NCBI RefSeq assembly: GCF_003989735.1
Contig: NZ_RZGQ01000012.1
Location: forward strand, 1-38,717
Length of the DNA stretch: 38,717 bases
Direction: 5' to 3'
Origin: Legionella sp. km772
GTDB taxonomy: Bacteria; Pseudomonadota; Gammaproteobacteria; Legionellales; Legionellaceae
The notes under the pieces are model-generated. The model was not told the origin of the DNA. It saw only the letters and a program-made list of their open reading frames with translations, and searched no databases. Position 1 is the stretch's first letter; each line of letters starts with the position of its first letter. Of this stretch, positions 26,271 through 35,887 are shown one piece after another. Both the position numbers and the translations under genes were made by a program.

Positions 26271-27830
26271 TTTATTCCAAAATACCGACCAATACCAAGT
26301 GCTAATTCAGCTATATCCGCTTTTACTACCACTAACTCTACCTCTTCTCAGCTGGATTTAACGTCCTTGATTCACCAATTCCACAGCTTATTTGATAATA
26401 CGGTTACAAGCTCTCAGCTTGCCTTAGACCCACTATCAGATAGTTATTATCTAATGCTTGTGACTACAATAGATCTGCCCAAATTACTTGGCAATTATGT
26501 GCTTTTTAATAATCTGGTGCTAGCAAATACACTTCCTAGCGCTAATGAAACCAAGCTTAGCAAGCTCATTTTAGCAGCTGAAATTCGCAGTAAAATTGCT
26601 GACATTACTTTGTCGCTTAAAAAAATTAGCGATGAAAATGATTTATTAAAAAAATACAAACAAACAAACTTAGATCTTCTTTCTAAATTAGAAAGAGAGA
26701 TTAGCACTGAGATAGACGCGCTAAAAAATAATGGCACAATAAGCGATAATGGGGTGATAACTCAAAGTGCTCTGGCTTCCAGTAATAAAGAAGGGCTTGT
26801 TATTTTAAAAACAATTTTAGAAGAACGCGTGAAAGCCTTGTCCTCTAGCTTATTAACTTCTAGTATTTTTGCCGCATTATTCCTAATGATCATGATTTAT
26901 TGTGTAATTGGTTTTATAGAATCCTTAAAACAATCAATAGCTATTTTATCGGAATCTATAAAAGACATTTCTTCCGGAAACTTAGTAAGAGAAATTATCC
27001 ACATTGGAAATGATGAGTTATCCGATATCTTAGTAGACATGGAAGTAATGCAAGTAAAATTATCGGATATGATAAAGGAAATAAGCAATGTTAGTGGCGC
27101 GCTTAATAGCAGTGCTCATGAAATCGCTTCAGGGAATAATAACCTCTCGGAAAGGACTCAAGAACAAGCGAGTTGTCTGGTAGAAACTTCCGCTAGTTTA
27201 AATAATCTCACGGATACCATCAAAAAAAATTCGTTAAGTGCGGCAGACGCCCTGACACTTGCAACAACGGCTACTGATTTTGCTCTTAAAGGTGGTGAAG
27301 CCGTTAATAATGTCATTACCACTATGGGTAATATTGATGAAAGTTCCCAAAAAATTCAAGAAATTACCAGCATCATTGATGGCATTGCGTTTCAAACCAA
27401 TTTACTGGCTTTGAATGCTTCCGTAGAGGCGGCTCGCGCCGGAGAGCAAGGCCGTGGTTTTGCGGTAGTGGCCTCTGAAGTACGCAATTTAGCACAACGT
27501 TCTGCTGACGCTGCGAAACAAATTAAGTATTTAATTAATGACTCAATGACTAAAGTGGCTTCCGGCGATGCTCAAGTAAAAATAACCTGGTCAACCATGC
27601 AGGACATTGTTAGATCAATTGAACATGTTAACCAGACCGTGGAAAAAATAGCAACCGAATCCAAAGAGCAAAGTCTTAGTATTGAACAGATTAATATAGT
27701 GATTTCCCAATTAGAAGGAAATACGCAAAAAAATGCAGCACAGGTCGAAGAGGTCGCAGCTTCTGCCGAATTGCTTAGTGAGCAATCAAACAAATTAGTT
27801 AATATAGTCAATCAATTTGAGGTCGAATAA
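26271..27830 (+). pseudogene. methyl-accepting chemotaxis protein lacking its first transmembrane segment
   Basis: The frame is open from 26271 (stop at 26268-26270) but has no ATG or site before about 26367, where only a TTG occurs. The product starts inside a helical sensor domain ('[13 protein letters not shown]' is typical of the second half of such domains). It then has TM2 (about residues 160-180 from the TTG), HAMP (about 182-235) and a full cytoplasmic signalling domain with the tip '[20 protein letters not shown]'. TM1 and the first half of the sensor are missing, so it could not sit in the membrane as a normal receptor. There is no CheR-docking pentapeptide, and no che gene is nearby. 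Confidence 0.62.
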
Positions 27831-27954
27831 AAACTCTCTGTTTAACCCACACCATTAATTCGAAGAACTGTGATTTTCTTCTGCATTGAGTAACTATCAA
27901 TCCTTTTTTAAAGGAACTTTGCTCCATAGCTAACCTATCGGAAAAGCGTTTAAT

Positions 27955-28275
27955 GTGGGTTGCATCCTTACACATGCTGCGATACTTGCTACTAAAGATC
28001 CTCAAAAAAAGCTTATTATCTTTATTGAAAATATTTACTGTGATCTTAAAACAGCCTACAGCCAAAACAATCGTGGATGGTGGGATCTAAAACAAGAGAG
28101 TTTAATCCCTGTGATATACTCGGGTTTTCAAGAATTGGCCAAGGAAGAATCCTTGGTTAAACCGCATTACCCGCCTAATTTCTTTAAACGTAAGGCAGCC
28201 GTACTTCCAGGTGTTGAAAATAAAAACAAAGCGATCAGGAATGAATATAGCTGCGATGTTTCTCAAGTTTGCTAA
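27955..28275 (+). CDS. doubtful 106-codon ORF
   Basis: The frame begins with GTG and lacks a ribosome-binding site, but the product reads like protein ('KKLIIFIENIYCDLKTAY', 'VIYSGFQELAKEESL'). It lies between the decayed chemoreceptor and a secreted-protein gene. It may be a remnant of a larger gene whose 5' part is gone. I recognise no family. Confidence 0.3.
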   Translation: MGCILTHAAILATKDPQKKLIIFIENIYCDLKTAYSQNNRGWWDLKQESLIPVIYSGFQELAKEESLVKPHYPPNFFKRKAAVLPGVENKNKAIRNEYSCDVSQVC

Positions 28276-28368
28276 GATCGCGGCGATTCAAAAATAGACA
28301 AAGGGCTCAAGACAATTTAGTCCTTTCCTCTGGATACTCCTGCTGATATAGCCTTGTCATTTAAGGCC

Positions 28369-28391
28369 CTCACCTTCAGGAGCAAGGTGAG
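28369..28391. terminator. hairpin after the PHI-1 family gene
   Basis: CTCACCTT (28369-28376) and AAGGTGAG (28384-28391) are perfect complements around a 7-base loop, 18 bases beyond the minus-strand stop at 28409. It is probably a transcript end, without a good T run. Confidence 0.55.
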
Positions 28392-28408
28392 AAACTTATT
28401 AAACAGAG

Positions 28409-29428
28409 CTAATAACTTATGGCACACCGTCCAGAGGGTCCGACATTTAGCCATTCTTGCTGGACTAAATAATGATCTGTCCCTAGAGTTAAGTTATATT
28501 TATAAGCGGCTGTGGTATAGATTTTCCCATAGCTCCATGCACATAAATCGCCGTTTTCCTCCCCCTGTTTATCATACCAAGCATTAAGTTGAGGGTCGCT
28601 TACCGCTTCAAAAATTTCATGGGATATGGTTGAAATCATGCTGTCCGTTGAGGCTTTATGGGGTGTTCCAGAAGTATAATCTTGACAAGAATCCGGACAG
28701 CGCGCTGGGTCGCCAATAAATCCAAATTGGAGAGGTGTAGATCCCATTAGACGACCATCGTGCCAACCACAATACTCAGTGCAAAAACCACTCGTTTCGT
28801 TTACATCAGCACTAGTTAGAACTAAATAAATTCCATTCTTGTTTTTAGGAAGCAAACCTCTGTTAATGGCTCTATTAACCACAGCCCATACATTATCATC
28901 ACTTAGGTTTTTCCCATAGGAATAATTGTCAATTATAGCTTTGCCAAAGTGGATACTATTAGGTATAGCACTACCATTTTTATTCCTATAGGTTGTTAAT
29001 ATTTTATAAAAATGGCTTCCACCAAGAATGGATAAAAAATGGTTTATTGTATACATATTGTATTTATTGAGACTTGAAGTGGTATAATTCCCATAATAGA
29101 TGACATAAAGTTGTGGTGTAATGTACTGGGTTAACTTAGTCGCTGGATTTATTGTTGCGCCTAAAACGGCGCCACCATGGAAATAGATCCCATATTGGGG
29201 AATGATAGTTGCACCATTAAGTACCGATTTAGAAAGATTTGGGGTGGTGTTCACTCTTTTAATAGGTGTTTTATCCCAATTGGGAGTACCTTTACCTGAA
29301 GGGACAAGATCATCAGTACTATAATTCATCTCAGGGTTATTGTATTTGGGAATATTATGGGGATTAGTAGTGAGGGAGAAACTAGTTGATATAGAAAGCA
29401 AACCCATGGTCGCGCCAAAAAAAAACAC
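28409..29428 (-). CDS. secreted EXORDIUM/PHI-1 (phosphate-induced) family protein, start apparently frameshifted
   Basis: Residue numbers count from the GTG at 29428. The family pattern is clear: HGG (84-86), YVIYYGNY (108-115), YLVLTSADV (201-209), FCTEYCGWH (215-223), CPDSC (244-248), SHEIFEAVSDP (269-279), LNAWYD (281-286) and DLCAWSYG (294-301). In plants these secreted proteins affect cell expansion; the biochemical role is unknown. A hydrophobic N-terminus suggests export. The best start, ATG at 29444 with GGAGG 6 bases upstream, is out of frame with the body. They are separated by nine T (29425-29417); one more T would join them into a proper signal peptide. The frame as given has only a GTG or an ATG (29407) without a good site. 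Confidence 0.78.
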   Translation of the reverse strand: MFFFGATMGLLSISTSFSLTTNPHNIPKYNNPEMNYSTDDLVPSGKGTPNWDKTPIKRVNTTPNLSKSVLNGATIIPQYGIYFHGGAVLGATINPATKLTQYITPQLYVIYYGNYTTSSLNKYNMYTINHFLSILGGSHFYKILTTYRNKNGSAIPNSIHFGKAIIDNYSYGKNLSDDNVWAVVNRAINRGLLPKNKNGIYLVLTSADVNETSGFCTEYCGWHDGRLMGSTPLQFGFIGDPARCPDSCQDYTSGTPHKASTDSMISTISHEIFEAVSDPQLNAWYDKQGEENGDLCAWSYGKIYTTAAYKYNLTLGTDHYLVQQEWLNVGPSGRCAISY

Positions 29429-29718
29429 TTTTTGACATATCCATTCCTATCCTCCAAGGTCAAGTCAAAATTGGTTTTAGCTCTTATAAGTATAGATTAA
29501 TTGTTTAAATTTTGATCATTTTATTTGACTATATTTATCTTTACCCTCATCCACTAGTTTTTAGGGGCAAATGAGATTTGGTTTTAGGCACTACATCCTG
29601 AATAGAACGTTTAAGCCGTGAAAACGTTAAATGCGAGCACGAAGTACAAGTGGGTTCGTCGGTAACTTAAAACTGCAATTAAGCTACCCACTAGCGCTAG
29701 GTACAAATCTAGCTACTA

Positions 29719-30381
29719 TTATTTAATTTGCCCTTGCGCTTTTGCAATAGCTTTGTGGATTGCTAAAGCCTCTTGTGATTGGGGTGGAACTAATTTTAAT
29801 AATTTCTGCCAATAGTTAATGGCTAGCTTATACTCTTGGCTCATGTACTCTTTCATGGCAAGCATGGCGAGGGCATCAGGCTGGTTGGGATTTTTGCTTA
29901 AAAGCTGATTAAAAATTGCAACAATTTCAGGACTAAATTGCTGGTTATTTTGCTGCCATAAAGCATGGGCATAATTTACGGTATATTGTTCATTTTCGGG
30001 TTCAAATTGATGAGCCTTGGCGAAAGCATTTAGGGATAATTTTGATTTATTTTGACTATTATATAAACGGCCCAACAAATACCAACCTTTAGCGCTTTTT
30101 GGCGTATCGTCTAGTTTTGCTCTTAATTTACGGATTAATTCATCAGGTGATTTAATCGATTTTAGCATCTGTTGAGCTTGTTGTTGTGATTCTTGTTGAT
30201 GTCGATAGGTCTGCCATTGTGCCAGCCCCCCCCAGGAAAGATAAGCACCAAGAATAAGAGCTGCAAGAATTAAAGAAAATAGACTTGCGGCAACTTTTTT
30301 AATCCCTAAAGGATAAACAAAAAAAATACCTGCACTAAGCGTTAAAGCAACTAATACGCCCATTAAGCCCCCATCACTCAT
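29719..30381 (-). CDS. ccmI: cytochrome c maturation TPR protein CcmI (CcmH C-terminal type)
   Basis: The 220-residue product has two N-terminal transmembrane segments (about 8-26 and 32-52) and TPR repeats (about 75-215: 'AKGWYLLGRLYNSQNKSKLSL', quoted to its repeat core, then 'NPNQPDALAMLAMKEYMSQE'). CcmI holds apocytochrome c for heme ligation. It overlaps ccmH by 8 bases at the end of the ccm run. It corresponds to the short form that lacks a long N-terminal membrane part. Confidence 0.85.
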   Translation of the reverse strand: MSDGGLMGVLVALTLSAGIFFVYPLGIKKVAASLFSLILAALILGAYLSWGGLAQWQTYRHQQESQQQAQQMLKSIKSPDELIRKLRAKLDDTPKSAKGWYLLGRLYNSQNKSKLSLNAFAKAHQFEPENEQYTVNYAHALWQQNNQQFSPEIVAIFNQLLSKNPNQPDALAMLAMKEYMSQEYKLAINYWQKLLKLVPPQSQEALAIHKAIAKAQGQIK

Positions 30382-30766
30382 AACTAGCTCGCTTAAAACA
30401 TGTACGCCAAAAAATCACCACACCTAAAAATAAAAATAATAAGGGGCCAAACCAAAGTAATAAGGTAACTGCTTTGACTGGTGGTTTAAATAAGACAAAA
30501 TCTCCATAACGCGCACTCAAATAATCATTAATTTCAGTATCGCTCTTCCCTTCTTTGACCAAATTATAGACCTGTAAACGTAAATCCTTTGCTAAATCAG
30601 CATTGGAGTCCGCTAAATCCTGGTTCTGACACACCAGGCAACGAAGATTTTTTAAAAGATGCTCAAATTGGGCTTCTTGTTTAGGGCTCTCTAAAGGGTA
30701 CATGCTACTGGCATAACTAAGGCTGACAAAGAAACAAGCGATAAAATAACTCATTATTCTTTTCAT
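30374..30766 (-). CDS. ccmH: cytochrome c maturation thiol reductase CcmH
   Basis: The 130-residue product has a signal peptide, the diagnostic 'LRCLVCQNQDLADSNADLAK' with its redox CxxC, a 'YLSARYGDFVLFKPP' motif and a C-terminal transmembrane helix (about 95-118). CcmH keeps apocytochrome Cys residues reduced for heme attachment. The ATG at 30766 overlaps the stop of ccmG (ATGA) and has GGAG 8 bases upstream, so I reject the longer frame to 30814. Confidence 0.93.
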   Translation of the reverse strand: MKRIMSYFIACFFVSLSYASSMYPLESPKQEAQFEHLLKNLRCLVCQNQDLADSNADLAKDLRLQVYNLVKEGKSDTEINDYLSARYGDFVLFKPPVKAVTLLLWFGPLLFLFLGVVIFWRTCFKRASYE

Positions 30767-31296
30767 GCTTGCTGCTCCAATTCTTTTATTAAAGGCTGCA
30801 TTTCTTTTTGCCATAGTTCTTGGTTCATAATTCCGGCATGGCGATAACGAATAACTCCTTTTTTATCAATAACAAAGGTTTCCGGTGCCCCATACACTCC
30901 TAAATCGATTGCAGCCTTACCTTGGGCATCACTGGCAATCAGTTTATAAGGGTTACCCCATTGTTGTAACCATTGCAGAGCATCATGGCTATTGTCTTTA
31001 TAATTTAAGCCATAAATAGCCACTCCTTCTCGGGCTAATTGCATAAGAAATACTTGTTCATCCACACAAGCAGCACACCAGCTAGCCCAGACATTCAGCA
31101 AAACCACTCTGCCACGTAATTGAGAGGATTGAAATAAAACGCCAGGCTGTGCTAATTGGGGTAAACTAAAAACAGGCAAAGGTTTACCCACTTGCACTGA
31201 GGGCAAACGATGGGGATCAAGTGATAAACCCCGCCATAAAAAAATGCAGATCACGATGAAAACAACAATGGGGATCCCTTTCCAACTTATCTTCAT
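30763..31296 (-). CDS. ccmG: thiol:disulfide interchange protein CcmG/DsbE
   Basis: The 177-residue protein is anchored by one N-terminal helix (about 7-24) and has a periplasmic thioredoxin domain with 'VNVWASWCAACVDEQ' (active-site CAAC), 'GLNYKDN' and the cis-Pro region 'YGAPETFVIDKKG'. It reduces CcmH or apocytochrome disulphides. It overlaps ccmF (ATGA) and ccmH by 4 bases each. Confidence 0.94.
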   Translation of the reverse strand: MKISWKGIPIVVFIVICIFLWRGLSLDPHRLPSVQVGKPLPVFSLPQLAQPGVLFQSSQLRGRVVLLNVWASWCAACVDEQVFLMQLAREGVAIYGLNYKDNSHDALQWLQQWGNPYKLIASDAQGKAAIDLGVYGAPETFVIDKKGVIRYRHAGIMNQELWQKEMQPLIKELEQQA

Positions 31297-33245
31297 GCGC
31301 TTTGCTCCTGAACACTCACCGCCACCACCTTGTTTTTACGGTAATATCGTCTATCAGATAAAGCTAAAAAACCCCCCGCTAAAATCATAAAGCCACCGCC
31401 CCAAATCCAACGAACTAACGGTTTATAATAAACACGTACCGACCACGACTCTTCATCTAAAGGCTCCCCTAAAGCCACATAGATATCACGAAAGGGAGTA
31501 ACGTCAATCGCTGATTCGGTCATTGCCATCTGGCCAATGGTATAAATTCTTTTCTCAGGGTAAATAAAACGCGTATTATCTTGATGGGTAATTTTAAACT
31601 CAGTTTGTGTACCGGTATAATTAGGTCCCTGCAAGGCAGATTGACTGATAAACTCAATGGTGTACCCCACTAAATTCATTTTATCACCCGGCGCAAGGCG
31701 TACATCATCTTGCACCCCATAATTGCTGGACACGGTAATACCTAATACCGTGACGGCTACACCCCAGTGGGCAAGAACCATACCCCAATAAGCTTGGCTT
31801 AGGTGAACCAAACCTCGTTCTTTTATGCGCTTCACTAATGAACTTAAGGTGCTTAGAATAACCCAAAAAGCAAGTACCAAGCCTAAATAAGCAGAGCCGC
31901 TAAAAGATGGAGCCGTTATCAACAATAAAATTAGTGGAGCAAAAACACTCGCAAGAGCAATGGGACTTAATTTCTTAAGGATCCCAAGTCCATTATCTTT
32001 ATTCCATTTTAAATGAATGCCAATACCCATAAGGATCAATAAGGGGATCATTAAAGGCACAAAAACAGCATTAAAATAAGGTGCACCTACCGATAATTTA
32101 CCTAGACCTAAGCCATCAATAATTAAGGGATAAACGGTACCCATCAAAACGGTCAACATCATTACCACCAGCAATACATTATTAAGCAATAAAGTGCTTT
32201 CACGGGAAACGGGACTCGGATTATTTGCTGCTTGAATAGTTTGCGCCCTCAGCAGGAACAATAATAAAGAGCCGCCAATAACAAAAATTAGGAAGCCTAA
32301 AATAAATAAGCCACGCTGCGGATCTACTGCAAAAGCATGCACGGAAGTAAGAACACCAGAACGCACTAAGAACGTACCAATTAAACTTAGAGAAAAAGCA
32401 GCAATAGCGAGTAACATTGTCCAAGCTTTAAATTGTTGACGTTGTTCTGTTACTGCTAAAGAGTGTAATAAAGCGGTACCCACTAACCAAGGCATAAAGG
32501 ACGCATTTTCAACTGGATCCCAAAACCACCAACCTCCCCAGCCTAACTCACGATAAGCCCACCAACTTCCTAAAGTAATCCCAACCGTTAAACAACACCA
32601 AGCAGCTAAAGTCCAAGGGCGAGTCCATTTAGACCAAATAGCCTCTACTTTCCCCGCCCAAAGGGCTGCGATGGCAAAAGCAAAAGCAACAGAAAAACCA
32701 ACATAACCCATGTACAACATTGGCGGATGAAACAAAAAACCTACATCTTGTAATAAAGGATTTAAATCTCGCCCTTGGGTGTCTAATAGTGCAAATTGTC
32801 GCAAAAATGGGTTTGAAGTAGACAATAAAAAGAGCAAGAAACCAACGCTTAACCAACCTAAAACAACTAAAACACGGGCACGCATCTCAGTATCTAGACT
32901 GACACTCAAAAGAGAGACCAGAAACATCCAAAAGCTTAAAATAGCAACCCACAATAACATTGAACCTTCATGCCCACCCCAAACTGCACAAAGCTTATAA
33001 AACCAAGGCAGCAACACGCTGGAATTATTCATAACATAGGCGACAGAAAAGTCATTGCTTAAAAAGCAATAAGTCAAACAAAGGTAAGAAAGAGCCACAA
33101 AACTAAATTGTAACAGCGCATAGTGTTTAGCGGTATTTACCCATTGTTTGCGCTGGGTTTGTAAACCCACTAAGGGAATAATAGCTAACATTAATGCAGC
33201 TATTAAAGCCAAAATTAAAAAAAACACCCCACATTCTGCAATCAT
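31293..33245 (-). CDS. ccmF: cytochrome c heme lyase subunit CcmF
   Basis: The 650-residue polytopic protein has about 15 membrane helices. It carries the heme-handling WWD motif '[18 protein letters not shown]' (about residues 235-252), '[13 protein letters not shown]' with a conserved His, and '[15 protein letters not shown]' with another. CcmF with CcmH attaches heme to apocytochrome. Standard length. It overlaps ccmE and ccmG by ATGA junctions. Confidence 0.97.
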   Translation of the reverse strand: MIAECGVFFLILALIAALMLAIIPLVGLQTQRKQWVNTAKHYALLQFSFVALSYLCLTYCFLSNDFSVAYVMNNSSVLLPWFYKLCAVWGGHEGSMLLWVAILSFWMFLVSLLSVSLDTEMRARVLVVLGWLSVGFLLFLLSTSNPFLRQFALLDTQGRDLNPLLQDVGFLFHPPMLYMGYVGFSVAFAFAIAALWAGKVEAIWSKWTRPWTLAAWCCLTVGITLGSWWAYRELGWGGWWFWDPVENASFMPWLVGTALLHSLAVTEQRQQFKAWTMLLAIAAFSLSLIGTFLVRSGVLTSVHAFAVDPQRGLFILGFLIFVIGGSLLLFLLRAQTIQAANNPSPVSRESTLLLNNVLLVVMMLTVLMGTVYPLIIDGLGLGKLSVGAPYFNAVFVPLMIPLLILMGIGIHLKWNKDNGLGILKKLSPIALASVFAPLILLLITAPSFSGSAYLGLVLAFWVILSTLSSLVKRIKERGLVHLSQAYWGMVLAHWGVAVTVLGITVSSNYGVQDDVRLAPGDKMNLVGYTIEFISQSALQGPNYTGTQTEFKITHQDNTRFIYPEKRIYTIGQMAMTESAIDVTPFRDIYVALGEPLDEESWSVRVYYKPLVRWIWGGGFMILAGGFLALSDRRYYRKNKVVAVSVQEQSA

Positions 33246-33673
33246 GAATTAACCTTTTTAGCTAAGGCCGCTTTTACTTCGGGCGGCATATAATTCGCAT
33301 CATGCTTGGCTAAAACTCGAGTAGCGAGGAAAGAATGACGATTAATTAACTCCCCTTCAGCCACAATGCCTTGTTCCTCACGAAATAAATCTGGAAGGAT
33401 CCCTGTATAGGTAATGGTAACTGTTTTGCTATAGTCAGTGACTTTAAATTCGACCGTTAACCCCTGAGGTGCACGTATAATACTCCCCTTTTCGACCATT
33501 CCGCCGATGCGAATAGAGCGCTTGAGTGGAGCCTCACCCAAAGCTGCTTGCGTTGGAGTATAGAACAAACTGATATTTTGGCGTAATGCATATAAAACCA
33601 AAGCACTAGCAAGCGCTAAGACAGCTAATACAAAAGCAATTACTATTAATTTACGGCGTCGGACTGCAATCAT
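33242..33673 (-). CDS. ccmE: heme chaperone CcmE
   Basis: The 143-residue product has an Arg-rich start, one transmembrane helix (about 10-28) and the OB-fold domain: '[16 protein letters not shown]', '[20 protein letters not shown]', and '[13 protein letters not shown]', in which the His before DxNYMPPE binds heme covalently. The start is 3 bases after the ccmD stop. Confidence 0.96.
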   Translation of the reverse strand: MIAVRRRKLIVIAFVLAVLALASALVLYALRQNISLFYTPTQAALGEAPLKRSIRIGGMVEKGSIIRAPQGLTVEFKVTDYSKTVTITYTGILPDLFREEQGIVAEGELINRHSFLATRVLAKHDANYMPPEVKAALAKKVNS

Positions 33674-33676
33674 TAT

Positions 33677-33835
33677 TTAACTCTTAAACCATTGTTGTAG
33701 TTTTCGATGGGTGCGTTTTCTTTGATTCTTTACACTGACAATAATGATTACTAAGGTAAGTGAAACTAAGCCATAAGCAGGCCAAACGTAATTAGCATAG
33801 CCCCCCATAGAAAACCACTGCAAAAACTCATTCAT
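33677..33835 (-). CDS. ccmD: heme exporter protein CcmD
   Basis: This 52-residue gene is easily missed because of its size. It encodes a short N-terminus (MNEFLQWFSMGGYANYVWPA), one transmembrane helix (about 21-35) and a basic cytoplasmic tail (KNQRKRTHRKLQQWFKS). This is the CcmD pattern. Its ATG overlaps the ccmC stop (ATGA at 33835-33832) and its TAA lies 3 bases before ccmE. CcmD helps release heme-loaded CcmE from CcmABC. Confidence 0.93.
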   Translation of the reverse strand: MNEFLQWFSMGGYANYVWPAYGLVSLTLVIIIVSVKNQRKRTHRKLQQWFKS

Positions 33836-34584
33836 GAACTTGCTCCTTCAAATAAAGTTTTCACCCAAGATTGGCGACGCTCACGTAATAGCAGTTCATT
33901 CCGTGCCTTTTCTAATATGATCCATAAAGAATAGAGGAAAAACCCTAAGATACTTAACAGCAAGGGGTATAACATTAGGGCATCAATCTTTGGTTTTGCA
34001 AAAGCCGATAAAGTAGCACCTTGGTGTAGGGTATTCCACCAATAGACTGAGTAATGGATAATAGGTAAATCAATCAATCCCACTAGAGTTAAAATGGCGA
34101 CAATTTTATCGCCATTTTCTTTACTCTTAATTGATTGATGGGTTGCCAAAATAGCGGCATAAAGAAGAAATAAAACCAGTTCGGAGGTAAGGCGGGCATC
34201 CCAAACCCACCAAGCTCCCCACATAGGTTTGCCCCAAATACTCCCCGTAGCCAAGGCTAAAAAGGCCATACAAGCCCCCATCTGTGCTATTAAAGTAATT
34301 AATAGGCCAGCAATTTTAATCCGCCAAACCAAAAGCAGAATGGCCAAAAACCCCATCCAACCATAAAGCATCATTGATAAAAAGGCCGTAGGAACATGCA
34401 CATAAATAATGCGAAAAGCATCACCTTGCTGATAGTCAGGAGGAGCAAAAATCAAGCCCCAAACAACACCAAGGATAAGTGAAAATAAACCAAGACCAGC
34501 GAGCCAAGGAATTATCCTACCCGACCAAGAATAAAAGATTTTAGGCGAAGCTAGCTGATATAAAAATTTCCACATAGGCGGCAA
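33832..34584 (-). CDS. ccmC: heme exporter protein CcmC
   Basis: The 250-residue polytopic protein has six helices and the WWD motif 'WGAWWVWDARLTSELVLFLL' (about residues 120-139), with conserved His residues on flanking loops ('YVHVPTAF', 'HYSVYWWNTLHQG'). CcmC loads heme onto CcmE. It is separated from ccmB by a small unrelated gene and a non-coding stretch, so it may need its own promoter. Confidence 0.96.
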   Translation of the reverse strand: MPPMWKFLYQLASPKIFYSWSGRIIPWLAGLGLFSLILGVVWGLIFAPPDYQQGDAFRIIYVHVPTAFLSMMLYGWMGFLAILLLVWRIKIAGLLITLIAQMGACMAFLALATGSIWGKPMWGAWWVWDARLTSELVLFLLYAAILATHQSIKSKENGDKIVAILTLVGLIDLPIIHYSVYWWNTLHQGATLSAFAKPKIDALMLYPLLLSILGFFLYSLWIILEKARNELLLRERRQSWVKTLFEGASS

Positions 34585-34691
34585 TCAATCTCAAAAGGCA
34601 GCAATTTTACCATGCATCATGAGGTTTGCAAAATAGACTAATCTAAATCAGGGCAAACGCATCTAAATAGCGCCCAAGTAGCCTGCTATAT

Positions 34692-34730
34692 TGTCTACGT
34701 ACCGCACTTATGCGTGATATCCGAACAATC
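34692..34730. repeat. palindromic repeat-like segment inside the ccmB-ccmC gap
   Basis: The segment around ACGTACCGCACTTATGCGTGATATCC has CGCA…TGCG symmetry. From memory it resembles the dispersed 'ACGTACCGCGG…CCGCGGTATCC' palindromes of Legionella-type genomes, in decayed form. The rest of 34585-34853 shows no gene or clear terminator. Confidence 0.3.
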
Positions 34731-34853
34731 TTGCAGAGAATAGGGACTAGATTGCGTGCACAAAAAAACGGTAGGCGGGCTTTTAGATCTAAAACAAAGA
34801 ATACTGTCAACGCCCATGGATGGCCTTTTTTCAGTTAGCCCTAGCCCACCAAG

Positions 34854-35138
34854 TTATTGCAAGGTGTCTCCACCCAGTAAACTGGCGTAATACATCTCTA
34901 AATCGACTATCGAGCGCCTCAATACGGATATTTGGGCTTGGATAATATCTTCTGAACTAATCCATTCCTGGCCATTTGCCCGTTTATTTAATTCAATGCG
35001 GGTATTTAACAAGAATTGAGCGATTGTCGCTTGAATACTAGCGCTTATCTCATCTTCATGTGGCTTTGATTCGGCAAGAAATTTTTGGATTAATTCTAAA
35101 TTATTTTGGATAAACTCTTCTTGCGTTTCCTCTATCAT
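34854..35138 (-). CDS. small acidic helical hypothetical protein inserted in the ccm cluster
   Basis: The 94-residue product is acidic and almost wholly helical ('EFIQNNLELIQKFLAESKPH', 'QATIAQFLLNTRIELNKRAN', 'QAQISVLRRSIVDLEMYYAS'), with no signal or membrane segment and no Cys. A coiled-coil or dimeric helical bundle is likely. It starts 69 bases after ccmB and is followed by about 270 non-coding bases. I recognise no family, and it has no ccm counterpart. Confidence 0.6.
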   Translation of the reverse strand: MIEETQEEFIQNNLELIQKFLAESKPHEDEISASIQATIAQFLLNTRIELNKRANGQEWISSEDIIQAQISVLRRSIVDLEMYYASLLGGDTLQ

Positions 35139-35206
35139 AGTGACCTCATTAGTAACTTCATTTTAATACCCGCATTGGCTTAATTAGGCGATTTTAGCAA
35201 TCTAAT

Positions 35207-35887
35207 TTAATTATCTGCATGGGAAATCCGGATTACTCCAGCAATAGCTAAAGGTAAAAAAGCCATAGTAACCAGAGAAAACGCTAATAACAAAGCACAA
35301 TTAGCGCTAATAGGAAAGCCTTGCATCGCAATATTTAAGGTACCACTACCGAAAATTAAAATCGGTAAAGTAAGGGGAAGAAGAATTAAAGCCATCAATG
35401 CCCCCTTTTGGTTTGTACCTATTCCAAACGAAGCCGTTAAAGCGCATAAAAATAATAAAGCGGGTGTTCCACATAAAAGGCTTACTATTAATACCCCTAA
35501 CTCCCCAAAGCTCAAAGAAAAGACTAGAGCGACTAAAGGACATAAAAGCATAATAGGAACCACATTAAATAACCAATGTGCTAGTGTTTTGGCAGCAATA
35601 ATCAACGTCAATGATTGACCAGAAACCAACCATTGTTCAATCACCCCCTGTTCATGATCTTGCTGGAATAAGCGTTCTGAAGATAAAAGCAAAGAAAGCA
35701 GTAAGGCCACCCAAACTAAACCTGGCGCTATAGTTTTCATGAGCAAGGGATCGGGTTTCACCGTTAAGGGAAAAATAAACAAAATCATTAAAAAAAATAA
35801 ACACGAATTAATTAAAAAACGTAATTGACGAACCTGGATCAATAACTCGCGTTTGAAATGTTGTTTAAATAAAAAGAAAGGACTCAT
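35207..35887 (-). CDS. ccmB: heme exporter protein CcmB
   Basis: The 226-residue protein has six membrane helices, with the CcmB pattern 'LLLSSERLFQQDHEQGVIEQ' on the first cytoplasmic loop and 'ALMALILLPLTLPILIFGSG' near the fifth helix. It is the permease partner of the CcmA ATPase. It overlaps ccmA by 4 bases. Confidence 0.95.
   Translation of the reverse strand: MSPFFLFKQHFKRELLIQVRQLRFLINSCLFFLMILFIFPLTVKPDPLLMKTIAPGLVWVALLLSLLLSSERLFQQDHEQGVIEQWLVSGQSLTLIIAAKTLAHWLFNVVPIMLLCPLVALVFSLSFGELGVLIVSLLCGTPALLFLCALTASFGIGTNQKGALMALILLPLTLPILIFGSGTLNIAMQGFPISANCALLLAFSLVTMAFLPLAIAGVIRISHADN

Noticed and set aside
27808..28065. 85-codon minus-strand ORF after the chemoreceptor
   Set aside because: It overlaps the doubtful plus-strand ORF, has no ribosome-binding site and no family likeness.
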